A DNA stretch of 64,000 nucleotides from Streptomyces violaceusniger Tu 4113. Lineage in GTDB: Bacteria; Actinomycetota; Actinomycetes; Streptomycetales; Streptomycetaceae. The stretch covers positions 8,866,001 through 8,930,000 of the forward strand of contig NC_015957.1 of assembly GCF_000147815.2 (NCBI RefSeq), written 5' to 3'. Shown here in pieces: positions 8,007-15,714 of this stretch (its first letter is position 1; each line of letters starts with the position of its first letter). The translations under genes and the position numbers were made by a program. Below the pieces are notes generated by a model, which saw only the letters and a program-made list of their open reading frames with translations, searched no databases and was not told the DNA's origin.

Positions 8007-9353
8007 ATGACGAACGGACCCGGGCCCGTGGGGCCCATGGGTAACGGCCCGAACGGGGAGCGGCCGCCGCAGGTCGGCATGCCGCTGGGGACGCAGCCGA
8101 CGGAATACACCGGGCGGTATGTGGTCCTGCTCGATCAGCGGGAACCCGAGCGCGGAATGGAGGCGCTGCGCTCGTCCGTCGGGATCGCGTCCGTGGAACG
8201 CGTCCGCGGGGCGGAACCCGGTGCGGCGGAGCTGCTGGCGCGGCCCGATGTGTCGGTGGTCTTCGACGAACTCGGCGTCGCCGTCGTCGATGTGCAGCCG
8301 GACCAGCGCCATGCGCTGGTCACCACGGCGGAGGCGGAGCCGACGATCATCGCGACGGAGCCGGAGCGCGTGGTGTACGCGTCGGTGATCACGGAGCCGC
8401 ACCACACGCTGACCGGCTTCTTCCCGATGTACCGCAGCGACGAGGACGAGGTGACCCGGCACACCCGGGCCGAGCTCGCCACCTCGCTGGGACCGGCCTG
8501 GGACGAGCAGAACACCACCTGGGGGCTCCAGGGGATCCGCGCCAACTGGTCGCATCTGACCGGCAGCGGGGTGAAGGTCGCCGTGCTCGACACCGGTGTG
8601 GACACCGATCACCCGGATCTGACCGAATGCGTCGAGGCGGCGGCCTCCTTCGTGTCCGGGGCGAGTGTCGAGGACGGCCATGGCCACGGCACCCACTGCG
8701 TCGGCACGGTGGCCGGTCCGGCCGAGCCCGGGCACGCGCCGCGGTACGGCGTGGCCGGTGAGGCCGGAGTGCTGGTGGGCAAGGTGCTCAGCGACCAGGG
8801 CGTGGGGTCCGACGGCCAGATCCTGGCGGGGATGGCCTGGGCGATCTCCCAGGGCGCCCGGGTGATCTCCATGTCGCTCGGGGCTCCGGTGGAGCCCGGG
8901 GAACTGTTCCCGCAGACCTACGAGAACGTGGCGCGGCGAGCGCTGCGGCGCGGCACCGTGATCGTGGCCGCGGCGGGCAACGAGAGCCGGCGGCCCGGCT
9001 TCGTGGCGCCGGTGGGGCGGCCCGCCAACTGCCCGTCCATCCTGGCGGTGGCGGCGCTCGGCAAGGACCTGGGGACCGCGTTCTTCTCCTGCGGCGCCAT
9101 CAACGGCGAGGGCGGGGAAGTCAATATCGCGGCGCCCGGGGTCGACATCTTCTCAGCCGCGCCCGGCGGGACGTACCAGACGATGAGCGGCACGAGTATG
9201 GCGGCGCCGCATGCCGCCGGTGTCGTCACGCTGCTGGCCCAGGCGCATCCGGAGGCCTCGGCGGCCGACCTCGGCACCCGACTGCGGTCCGGGGCCCATC
9301 CGCTGGCGCAGCCGGCCGCGGACGTCGGCTCGGGTCTGCTCCAGGCCCCGTGA
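8007..9353 (+). CDS. S8 family serine peptidase (subtilase)
   Basis: This encodes 448 residues. The catalytic triad is visible: Asp in A-V-L-D-T-G-V-D-T-D-H-P-D, His in D-G-H-G-H-G-T-H-C-V-G, Ser in M-S-G-T-S-M-A-A-P-H-A-A-G. The oxyanion region is A-A-A-G-N-E-S. There is no signal peptide; instead a Gly/Pro-rich head (1-35) leads into about 150 residues before the peptidase core, which may act as a propeptide-like or substrate-binding domain. The product therefore probably stays in the cytoplasm or leaves by a non-Sec route. Its GTGA stop overlap with the next small gene implies a two-protein system. Confidence 0.92.
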   Translation: MTNGPGPVGPMGNGPNGERPPQVGMPLGTQPTEYTGRYVVLLDQREPERGMEALRSSVGIASVERVRGAEPGAAELLARPDVSVVFDELGVAVVDVQPDQRHALVTTAEAEPTIIATEPERVVYASVITEPHHTLTGFFPMYRSDEDEVTRHTRAELATSLGPAWDEQNTTWGLQGIRANWSHLTGSGVKVAVLDTGVDTDHPDLTECVEAAASFVSGASVEDGHGHGTHCVGTVAGPAEPGHAPRYGVAGEAGVLVGKVLSDQGVGSDGQILAGMAWAISQGARVISMSLGAPVEPGELFPQTYENVARRALRRGTVIVAAAGNESRRPGFVAPVGRPANCPSILAVAALGKDLGTAFFSCGAINGEGGEVNIAAPGVDIFSAAPGGTYQTMSGTSMAAPHAAGVVTLLAQAHPEASAADLGTRLRSGAHPLAQPAADVGSGLLQAP

Positions 9354-9616
9354 GCGGGGACGCTGTGGGGCAGGCGGCGCGGTCCGGGCCGGTCGGGGTC
9401 ATCCTCTCGGTCGACCCGGACCGGTTCGCCCAGGTCGTGGAGGCCGCGCGGCGGGTCGGGCTGACGGTCACCGGTGAGCAGCAGATCCTCGGCTCGCTGT
9501 CCGGGACCATCGCCGAGGACCGGATCCCGGTCCTGGCGGCGGTGGACGGCGTCGAGTCGGTGGACCGGGAACAGATCGTCCGGCTTCCGCCGCCGCCCGA
9601 CCCGCCGATCCGGTGA
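9350..9616 (+). CDS. small partner protein of the S8 peptidase
   Basis: This encodes 88 residues. The GTG start overlaps the protease stop by four bases (GTGA), so translation is coupled. The sequence reads as a beta-alpha-beta fold: V-G-V-I-L-S-V-D, an amphipathic helix, then L-T-V-T-G-E-Q-Q-I-L-G-S-L-S-G-T-I and A-V-D-G-V-E-S-V. This resembles I9-type propeptide/inhibitor domains, so it may be a chaperone or inhibitor of the adjacent subtilase. That role is inference from fold appearance and coupling; related genes have sometimes been labelled as an aldolase without good reason. Confidence 0.75.
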   Translation: MSGDAVGQAARSGPVGVILSVDPDRFAQVVEAARRVGLTVTGEQQILGSLSGTIAEDRIPVLAAVDGVESVDREQIVRLPPPPDPPIR

Positions 9617-9667
9617 GTTCCGGGCTGCGGGGTGCGGGCTCAGCGTTCCGGGCTCCGGGCTGCGGGC

Positions 9668-10216
9668 TCAGACGTGGTTGAACGGTTCGGCGTACGCGAA
9701 GGCCCCCTTGAGGGTCGGCTGATAGGCGGTCAGGGTCCGGACCTGGAAGTAGTCGCCCCAGGCCGGATCCGGGGCCGTGATGCCGTAGTCGGTCGACGGG
9801 CGGAAGCCGAACCGGCCGTAATACGCGGGGCTGCCCAGCAGGGCGACCAGCGATTCGCCGAAGGCGTCCGCGGCGCCGAGCACCGCGTGGACGAGCGCCT
9901 GGCCGACGCCGCGGCGCTGATGGGCGGGGTGCACGCTGAGCGGTCCGAGACCGAGGGCGAGGGCCAGGTCGGAGCCGACATGGCCGCGGGTGCAGACGAC
10001 ATGTCCGATCACCTCGGCACGGTCGGCGGTGGCGACGAACGACAGGGCGGGCAACCAGCCGTCGCTGATCCGGAGTTCGTCCAGCAGCGCGGTCTCGACC
10101 GGGACCGGGGTGTGCGGGGTGCCCGTGGTATCCGAGGTGTCCGACTTCGCGAACGCGGCCGAGGTGACGGCCCGGATGGCGTCGATGTCGGAGCGGGTCT
10201 CTCGTCGGATCAACAT
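9668..10216 (-). CDS. GNAT family N-acetyltransferase
   Basis: This encodes 182 residues from ATG 10216. The N-terminal L-I-R-R-E-T-R-S-D-I-D-A-I-R-A-V-T, the strand V-I-G-H-V-V and the acetyl-CoA loop L-S-V-H-P-A-H-Q-R-R-G-V-G-Q-A-L define the GNAT fold. L-L-G-S-P-A-Y-Y-G-R-F-G-F marks the YhbS-like subgroup. Substrate is unknown. The stop lies in a short direct repeat of GGGCTGCGGGCTCAG. It is convergent with the subtilase pair. Confidence 0.9.
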   Translation of the reverse strand: MLIRRETRSDIDAIRAVTSAAFAKSDTSDTTGTPHTPVPVETALLDELRISDGWLPALSFVATADRAEVIGHVVCTRGHVGSDLALALGLGPLSVHPAHQRRGVGQALVHAVLGAADAFGESLVALLGSPAYYGRFGFRPSTDYGITAPDPAWGDYFQVRTLTAYQPTLKGAFAYAEPFNHV

Positions 10217-10289
10217 CGGGTCAGGATGCGTCCCAACGCGGTGCGGGAGCAAACCAATTGTGCGCCGCCGCGCAGGACGGGCTCCCGGG

Positions 10290-11027
10290 TCAGCCCTTCG
10301 TGGCGCGGGCGGTGAGGGCCCGTTCGACCTGGATGTACGTCACGTCGTGGTCGGCCAGGACATGCGCGGCCACACCGGGGCGGGCGGTGAGGGCGAGCAG
10401 CAGATGCTCATCGCCGATGTGCTTGTCGCCGCGGGCGAGGGCGATCCGCAGCGAGCGCTCCAGCACGGACTTGGCCTCCCGGGAGAATGGGCGGCGCAGG
10501 GGGCGCCTGCCGCGGCGGGGAGCGCGTGCGGAGGCGAATCCGGGAGTGCCTTCGGGGGTGGATCCAGGGGTGGGTCCGGCCGTGGCGAGGGCGCCCACGC
10601 CATGGGCCTCCTCCACCCGCGCGACGATCTCGTCCACGTCGATGCCGAGCCCGGCCAGCGCCTCCACATCGGCGCCGGTGATGCCCCCGCGCCGGCGGAC
10701 CTCGGCCAGGGCCTGCTCGATCGAGGCGCGGCGGCCGTGCGCGCCGAGGGCGGTGAGGACCTCGGCGGCGGGGCTGCCCTTACGGTCGCTGCGGGCACGG
10801 CCGCCGTCCTTACGGCCGCCGGGACCCTCCGTACGGCTGCTGTCGGCACCGCTGCCGCCCGTACGGCCGCTGTCCGTACGGCCGCTGTCCGTACGGCCGC
10901 TGTCCGTACGGTCCAGGAGCGCAAGCAGCAGCTCGGCCTCGCCGACTGTGTCGGCCCCGGTGTCCTCCGCGTGGCGGACGGCGCCGCGTACGACCTCGCG
11001 GGCACTGGTGGTGAACCTCTCGAACAT
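10290..11027 (-). CDS. Clp N-terminal repeat domain protein
   Basis: This encodes 245 residues from ATG 11027. It has two Clp-N type helical repeats, one at the start (M-F-E-R-F-T-T-S-A-R-E-V-V and A-E-L-L-L-A-L-L) and one at the end (S-R-E-A-K-S-V-L-E-R-S-L-R-I-A-L-A and D-E-H-L-L-L-A-L), but no AAA+ ATPase. Between them is a linker with a D-S-G-R-T repeat encoded by three exact 15-bp units (10860-10904). Stand-alone Clp-N proteins may bind substrates or modulate ClpC; this one is coupled to an HTH gene (TGATG), so the pair may sense protein damage. The role is inferred. Confidence 0.85.
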   Translation of the reverse strand: MFERFTTSAREVVRGAVRHAEDTGADTVGEAELLLALLDRTDSGRTDSGRTDSGRTGGSGADSSRTEGPGGRKDGGRARSDRKGSPAAEVLTALGAHGRRASIEQALAEVRRRGGITGADVEALAGLGIDVDEIVARVEEAHGVGALATAGPTPGSTPEGTPGFASARAPRRGRRPLRRPFSREAKSVLERSLRIALARGDKHIGDEHLLLALTARPGVAAHVLADHDVTYIQVERALTARATKG

Positions 11028-11236
11028 CAACGCCTCCCGTGCTTCTTGTGGACCGCCTGCCTGCTGACGCCCAGTTCGGCGGCGATTTCCTGCCACGACC
11101 AGCCCTGGGCGCGGGCGCTGCGCACCTGTACGGCCTCCAGTTGCTCCAGCAGCCGGCGCAGCGCGGCGACGGCGCGCAGTCCGACCCGGGGGTCCCGGTC
11201 GCCCGCGCGCTCGGCGAGATCCGTTGCTTCGGTCAT
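11027..11236 (-). CDS. small helix-turn-helix regulator, partner of Clp-N protein
   Basis: This encodes 69 residues from ATG 11236. The second half is a clear HTH: W-S-W-Q-E-I-A-A-E-L-G-V-S-R-Q-A-V-H-K-K-H, with the N-terminal part forming an amphipathic helix rich in Leu/Arg. The stop overlaps the next start as TGATG. Two identical-arm palindromes lie between this gene and a divergent acetyltransferase, so autoregulation is likely. Confidence 0.88.
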   Translation of the reverse strand: MTEATDLAERAGDRDPRVGLRAVAALRRLLEQLEAVQVRSARAQGWSWQEIAAELGVSRQAVHKKHGRR

Positions 11237-11238
11237 GG

Positions 11239-11256
11239 CGTCAATGTAGGTTGACG
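11239..11256. promoter_or_regulatory. operator palindrome 1 (CGTCAA-N6-TTGACG)
   Basis: Perfect 6-bp arms around TGTAGG, starting 3 bp upstream of the HTH gene start. It is the first of two copies sharing the same arms and spacer length. Confidence 0.8.
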
Positions 11257-11266
11257 CCCGGCTCGC

Positions 11267-11284
11267 CGTCAACATGGGTTGACG
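11267..11284. promoter_or_regulatory. operator palindrome 2 (CGTCAA-N6-TTGACG)
   Basis: Same arms as the first site, spacer CATGGG, centre-to-centre distance 28 bp. It lies 55 bp upstream of the divergent acetyltransferase start, so both genes could be controlled. Confidence 0.8.
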
Positions 11285-11338
11285 AATGAGGCCGTAATTG
11301 GTTCGACGCGGCGGCCGTACGTCCGGCAGCCTCCCGTC

Positions 11339-11983
11339 ATGGACCCCCATTGCTGGCCCCTGTACGGGCTTCGCCTTCGTACGCCGCGCCTGGAACTGCG
11401 GCTTCCCGACATCCCCCTCCTCGACGAACTCGCCGCGGTCGCGGCGGACGGGGTGCACGACCCGGCCGAGATGCCCTTCAGCGTCCCCTGGACCGATTCA
11501 CCCCCGGAGGAGCGCGGACGCAGCTCCTTCCAGCATCTGCTGGGCACGATCGCCGAATGGCGGCCGGAGAAGTGGGCGCTGAGCCTCGCGGTGCTGCACG
11601 AGGGCGCGGTGATCGGGCGGCAGGACCTGTTCGCGACCGAATTCGCGGTCACCCGGGAGGCCGAGACGGGCTCTTGGCTGGGCACCGCCCATCAGGGCAA
11701 GGGCCTGGGCACGGAGATGCGGGCGGCGGTGACGCACCTGGCGTTCGAGGGCTTGGGCGCGCTGTCGCTGACCTCGGGCGCGATGGTGGAGAACGGCCGC
11801 TCGCTGGGGGTCTCCCGGCGGCTGGGCTACCGCCCCGACGGGCTGTCCGTGGTCGCCGTAAGGGGCGAGGCCCGCACCATTCAGCGGCTGCGGCTGGACC
11901 GCGCGGCCTGGGAGGAGCACCGCACCACCTCGGTCGAGATGGCCGGACTGGAGCCGTGCCGCGCGCTGTTCGGCGCTCCGTGA
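11339..11983 (+). CDS. GNAT family N-acetyltransferase (RimL-like)
   Basis: This encodes 214 residues from ATG 11339. It shows L-R-T-P-R-L-E-L-R-L-P at the N-terminus, G-S-W-L-G-T-A-H-Q-G-K-G-L-G-T-E-M-R-A-A-V as the CoA-binding segment, and N-G-R-S-L-G-V-S-R-R-L-G-Y near the end, the layout of ribosomal-protein/amine acetyltransferases of the RimL group. It is divergent from the HTH/Clp-N pair across the twin palindromes. The substrate is not predictable. Confidence 0.88.
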   Translation: MDPHCWPLYGLRLRTPRLELRLPDIPLLDELAAVAADGVHDPAEMPFSVPWTDSPPEERGRSSFQHLLGTIAEWRPEKWALSLAVLHEGAVIGRQDLFATEFAVTREAETGSWLGTAHQGKGLGTEMRAAVTHLAFEGLGALSLTSGAMVENGRSLGVSRRLGYRPDGLSVVAVRGEARTIQRLRLDRAAWEEHRTTSVEMAGLEPCRALFGAP

Positions 11984-12011
11984 TGGGCCTGATGGACCCT
12001 GAGGGCCTCGC

Positions 12012-12090
12012 TTCCTGCTGCAGGCGGGCAACGGCGAGATCATCGCCGTCGGCGAAGCCTACGAGTCCAACGCCCTCGTGCGGGCAACCG
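12012..12090 (+). pseudogene. fragment of a YegP/DUF1508 family gene
   Basis: In one frame from about 12018 the sequence reads L-Q-A-G-N-G-E-I-I-A-V-G-E-A-Y-E-S-N-A, the core of the YegP (UPF0339, DUF1508) fold. No start, no second half of the domain and no stop in register are present. It is a relic about 25 codons long in the gap before the next gene. Confidence 0.6.
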
Positions 12091-12121
12091 CGTTCGCACG
12101 GCGCTGGTTACCCTCCCTTCC

Positions 12122-13228
12122 GTGGTCAAACCTCATATATCGAAGCCGCTGGCCAAGGGGCGCGCATCGCTCCGGCGTCTGCGCAAGGCGTTCCTGCGCC
12201 GCTGGCGCCATCCGCGGCTGAAATGGCCCAAGCGGATCGTGGCCGCCTTCGTCGGCTGCCTGGTGCTGGCCGTACTCGCCGCCGGGATCTCCCTGCGGCT
12301 GCTGTACGCGGGCGATCCCGGGCCCGGTACACAGACCCGGGGCCGGGACGCCGTATGGCTCGGACATGCCTGGGTGGACGGCCGCAAGGGCGAGGCCGAA
12401 CTCCAAGGGCTGGTGCGGCGGGTGCGCGGCACCGGGATCCGCGAGCTGTACGTCCACGCGGGCCCGTTGGAGCATGACGGCACCCTGCCCGAAGGGCGCT
12501 ACCCGAAAGCGGGGTGGCTGCTGAAGGCGGTGCACCGCGAACTGCCCGGCGTCCGCGTCCAGGCGTGGCTCGGCGACGTTCTGGACACGGAGGGCCCGAC
12601 CGGGCTCAGCCTGGCCGACGGCGACAACCACACGCGGATCGTGGGCTCGGCGCGGCAGGTGCTGGACGCGGGGTTCGACGGCGTCCACTTCGACCTGGAG
12701 CCGCTGCACTCCGAGGACCGCGCCTATCTCGCCCTCCTCGACGCGCTGCACGCCCTCACCCGTCCCCGACACGCCCCGCTGTCGGTCGCGGCCCACCAGA
12801 TCGACCCGCTGCCCGCCCTGCACTCGGTCGCGGGGTTCCTCACCGGCCACCCCAAGTGGTGGTCGCAGTCGTACTTCGGGCAGGTGGCACGGCGGGTCGA
12901 CCAGATCGCGGTGATGTCGTACGACACCTCGATGCCGCTGGAGAGCCTCTACGGCGGCTATGTGGCCCAGCAGACGGAACTCGCGCTCGAGGTCACCCCG
13001 CCGACCACGGATCTCCTGATGGGCCTCCCCGGCTACCACACCAACAACTTCGGCCGCCACGCCTGGGCCGAGACCGTCCCGGCGGCGGTCCGCGGCGCCC
13101 GCCTCGGCCTCGGCCGCGAGGACCGGCGGCGTGAGCGCTTCGGGGTGGCGCTGTACGTGGACTACGCGGCGACGGACGACGACTGGGCGGCGTACCGGGA
13201 CGGCTGGGGGCGGCGCGAGGCGGACTGA
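12122..13228 (+). CDS. membrane-anchored glycoside-hydrolase-like TIM-barrel protein
   Basis: This encodes 368 residues from GTG 12122. A long basic head (1-38) precedes one transmembrane helix (about 40-62), so the barrel probably faces outside. Features typical of GH18/putative glycosidase barrels are G-V-H-F-D-L-E-P (catalytic acid region), A-V-M-S-Y-D-T, and L-M-G-L-P-G-Y. The D-x-E motif in F-D-L-E supports hydrolase-like catalysis. It has no obvious operon partner. The substrate is unknown; a cell-wall or oligosaccharide role is a guess. Confidence 0.75.
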   Translation: MVKPHISKPLAKGRASLRRLRKAFLRRWRHPRLKWPKRIVAAFVGCLVLAVLAAGISLRLLYAGDPGPGTQTRGRDAVWLGHAWVDGRKGEAELQGLVRRVRGTGIRELYVHAGPLEHDGTLPEGRYPKAGWLLKAVHRELPGVRVQAWLGDVLDTEGPTGLSLADGDNHTRIVGSARQVLDAGFDGVHFDLEPLHSEDRAYLALLDALHALTRPRHAPLSVAAHQIDPLPALHSVAGFLTGHPKWWSQSYFGQVARRVDQIAVMSYDTSMPLESLYGGYVAQQTELALEVTPPTTDLLMGLPGYHTNNFGRHAWAETVPAAVRGARLGLGREDRRRERFGVALYVDYAATDDDWAAYRDGWGRREAD

Positions 13229-13273
13229 CGGGGGGAGCGTGTGGAGCGGGGGCGTCCGGGGCAGTGCGCCCGG

Positions 13274-14176
13274 TCAGGAGCGGGACGGGGTGACCAGGCC
13301 GGACTCATAGGCCACGATGACCAGTTGGGCGCGGTCACGGGCGCCCAGCTTGCCCATGATGCGGCTGACATGGGTCTTGGCGGTGAGCGGTGAGAGGCCG
13401 AGGGTCTGGGCGGCCTCGGCGTTGTTGAGACCGCGGGCGACGAGGGCGAGCACCTGGCGTTCGCGCTCGGAGAGCGCGGCCAGTGCGGCGGGGGCCGGGG
13501 CACCGGGCGGCGGGGCGTCGGGGAGCCGCAGGACGCGGGCGATGAGGCGGGCGGTGGGGCCGGGCGAGAGCAGGGACTCCCCCGCCGCCACGGTCCGTAT
13601 GGCGTCCAGGAGTTCGGCGGGCCGGGTGTCCTTCACCAGGAAGCCGGACGCGCCCGCGCGCAGCGCCTCGACGATGTGCTCATCGGTGTCGTAGGTCGTC
13701 AGGACGAGGACCTTGACACCGGCCAGGTCCTCGTCGGCGGCGATGCGGCGGGTGGCCTCGATGCCGTCGAGGTCGGGCATCCGAATGTCCATGACGACGA
13801 GGTCGGCGCGGGCGGTGCGGGCCAGTTCGACGGCCTCGCGGCCGGTGCCCGCCTGCCCGACCACGTCCATGTCACGGGCCGAGGAGACCAGCATGGCGAA
13901 GGCGGAACGGACCAGCCTCTGGTCGTCGGCGAGCAGCACCCTGATGGGCGCGGCGCTGCCGGATGACGGATCCGGTGCGGCCGTTCTGGATGTCGGATCC
14001 GGTGCGGCGGGCCCGGACGAAGGGTCCGATGCGGCGGTCCCGGAGGCGCGATCCGGCGAGGTGGCCCCGGGGACGGGATCCACTGGGGCGGCGCCTGACG
14101 CCGGGGCCGCCGGGCGGGCCCCCGGCGCCGGGTCCGACGAGCGAGTCCCTGACGCCGGGTCCGGTGCGGTCGTCAT
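13274..14176 (-). CDS. NarL/LuxR family response regulator with long disordered head
   Basis: This encodes 300 residues from ATG 14176. Residues 1-75 are a low-complexity run of D-P-x-x-G-x-x-A-x-P units, unusual for the family, which normally starts at I-R-V-L-L-A-D-D-Q. The receiver follows, with D-D, phospho-acceptor in V-V-M-D-I-R-M-P-D, and K in L-V-K-D. The C-terminal LuxR HTH is A-L-S-E-R-E-R-Q-V-L-A-L-V-A-R-G and A-K-T-H-V-S-R-I. The start overlaps the kinase stop by ATGA. An internal start that skips the head cannot be excluded. Confidence 0.92.
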   Translation of the reverse strand: MTTAPDPASGTRSSDPAPGARPAAPASGAAPVDPVPGATSPDRASGTAASDPSSGPAAPDPTSRTAAPDPSSGSAAPIRVLLADDQRLVRSAFAMLVSSARDMDVVGQAGTGREAVELARTARADLVVMDIRMPDLDGIEATRRIAADEDLAGVKVLVLTTYDTDEHIVEALRAGASGFLVKDTRPAELLDAIRTVAAGESLLSPGPTARLIARVLRLPDAPPPGAPAPAALAALSERERQVLALVARGLNNAEAAQTLGLSPLTAKTHVSRIMGKLGARDRAQLVIVAYESGLVTPSRS

Positions 14177-15579
14177 GTGGTGGCCTCCCTGGGCGCTGCG
14201 GCGGTCTGTCCGGTGCCCGTACGGCCGCCGGGCGCGCCGCCCCTGCCCCACGGCAGCGCGGCCCTGATCGCGAAGCCTGGGCCGTCCTCGCGTGGTCCGG
14301 CGGTCAGGGTGCCCGCGACGCTGCGGGCCCGCTCGCGCATGCCGACGATGCCATAGCCCGGTTCCGCGGGCGCGGTAAGGGGCTCACCGTCGCCGCCGGG
14401 GCCGTCGTCCACGGCGGCGACGCACAGTTCCCCCTCGTCCCGTACGAGCGTGATCCGCACCCGTGTGCCGGGCGCGTGGCGGACGGCGTTGGTCAGGGCC
14501 TCCTGCACGATCCGGTACGCGGCGGCGCCCACGGCGGGCGACAGCTCGGCCCCCTCCACGCCGACCGTAAGGTCCACGCGTACGCCCGCCGCCTCCGCCG
14601 CCGCGGCCAGGTCGGCGAGTCCGGCGAGCCCCGGCAGTGGGCCGATGTCCTCCTCGTCCGCGTGGTCGGCGTCGCCGTCCGCGCCCCCGCGGAGCACCTG
14701 GAGGGTGGCCCGGAGTTCGGCGCGGGCGTCCCGGCAGGTGTCGGCCATCGCGTCGAGCGCCTTGGCCATCGCCTCGCGGTCCAGCCGTTCGGGGTCGGCG
14801 ATCAGGACATGCGCCGCGACGGAGGTCTGGACGCCGATGAGGGTGATGCTGTGCGCGAGCAGATCGTGCAGATCGCGCGCGATGCGCAGCCGTTCCTCGG
14901 CGACCCGCCGGGCCGCCTCCTCCTCGCGGGTCCGCTCGGCGCGTTCGGCCCGCTCCAGGATCGCGGCGATGTACTTACGGTGGATACGGACCGCCTCGCC
15001 GATCACCACGACCGACAGCACCCAGCCGGAGCTGCGCAGCATGTCGGCGCCGGCGTGCACGCTACTGCCCACGGTCATCATCGTCACCATGCCCGCGAGC
15101 AGGATGCCGACCGTAAGGAAGGACCGCAGCGGCGGGCCGATGACGGCGAGGGTGTAGACGGCGAGGAGCCCGGCCGGGACGACCGCGATATGGACGTTGT
15201 CCATGGCGTGGTACGGCCCGACCATGAGCACCACGGCCGCGGTGACCGCCATCGGGCTGTGCCGCCGCCCGACGAGCGCCACGGCGCTGGCGGTGAGCAG
15301 CGCCCAGCCGATCGCGTCGGGGCGGTGGCCGTTCCGATCGAGGTTGAGCAGGGCCAGCGTGATCTGCAGGACCAGCACCGCACCGGCGATCCCGGCGTCC
15401 ACCCGCCGCCGCCTGCGGGCCTCGTCCCGGGTCTCGGCGGGGCGGGAGCCGCTGTGCAGGGCGCGCAGCACGGAGGCGAGCGCGCGGTGGGCGGTGAAGT
15501 GCACGGTGGAGCGCGCGGCGGGGGGCGCCGGTGGCGTGGTCGCGGGGTGGGTCGCGGGAGGTGCGGGCACGGGCTCCAT
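14173..15579 (-). CDS. DesK/NarX-type sensor histidine kinase
   Basis: This encodes 468 residues. About five hydrophobic helices occupy residues 65-195. The dimerisation box R-I-A-R-D-L-H-D-L-L-A-H-S holds the phospho-His, and the HATPase part has E-A-L-T-N-A-V-R-H-A and the G-Y-G-I-V-G-M-R-E-R-A G-boxes. It is translationally coupled to the response regulator. No extracytoplasmic sensor domain is visible, so it likely senses membrane state or drugs. The next gene downstream of the promoter side is an MMPL exporter on the same strand, a plausible target. Confidence 0.93.
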   Translation of the reverse strand: MEPVPAPPATHPATTPPAPPAARSTVHFTAHRALASVLRALHSGSRPAETRDEARRRRRVDAGIAGAVLVLQITLALLNLDRNGHRPDAIGWALLTASAVALVGRRHSPMAVTAAVVLMVGPYHAMDNVHIAVVPAGLLAVYTLAVIGPPLRSFLTVGILLAGMVTMMTVGSSVHAGADMLRSSGWVLSVVVIGEAVRIHRKYIAAILERAERAERTREEEAARRVAEERLRIARDLHDLLAHSITLIGVQTSVAAHVLIADPERLDREAMAKALDAMADTCRDARAELRATLQVLRGGADGDADHADEEDIGPLPGLAGLADLAAAAEAAGVRVDLTVGVEGAELSPAVGAAAYRIVQEALTNAVRHAPGTRVRITLVRDEGELCVAAVDDGPGGDGEPLTAPAEPGYGIVGMRERARSVAGTLTAGPREDGPGFAIRAALPWGRGGAPGGRTGTGQTAAAPREATT

Positions 15580-15714
15580 CCTCGGGGATCCGCCTCGGGC
15601 CGATCCATAGGGCGGTATGAACGAGCGGTACGTACAAGCGTTGTGACAGGGCGATGCGAAGGGGGTTCCGGACCGGCCGTCCCCTGTGCGGCCGGTCCGG
15701 GCTCAGAGGCGGCC

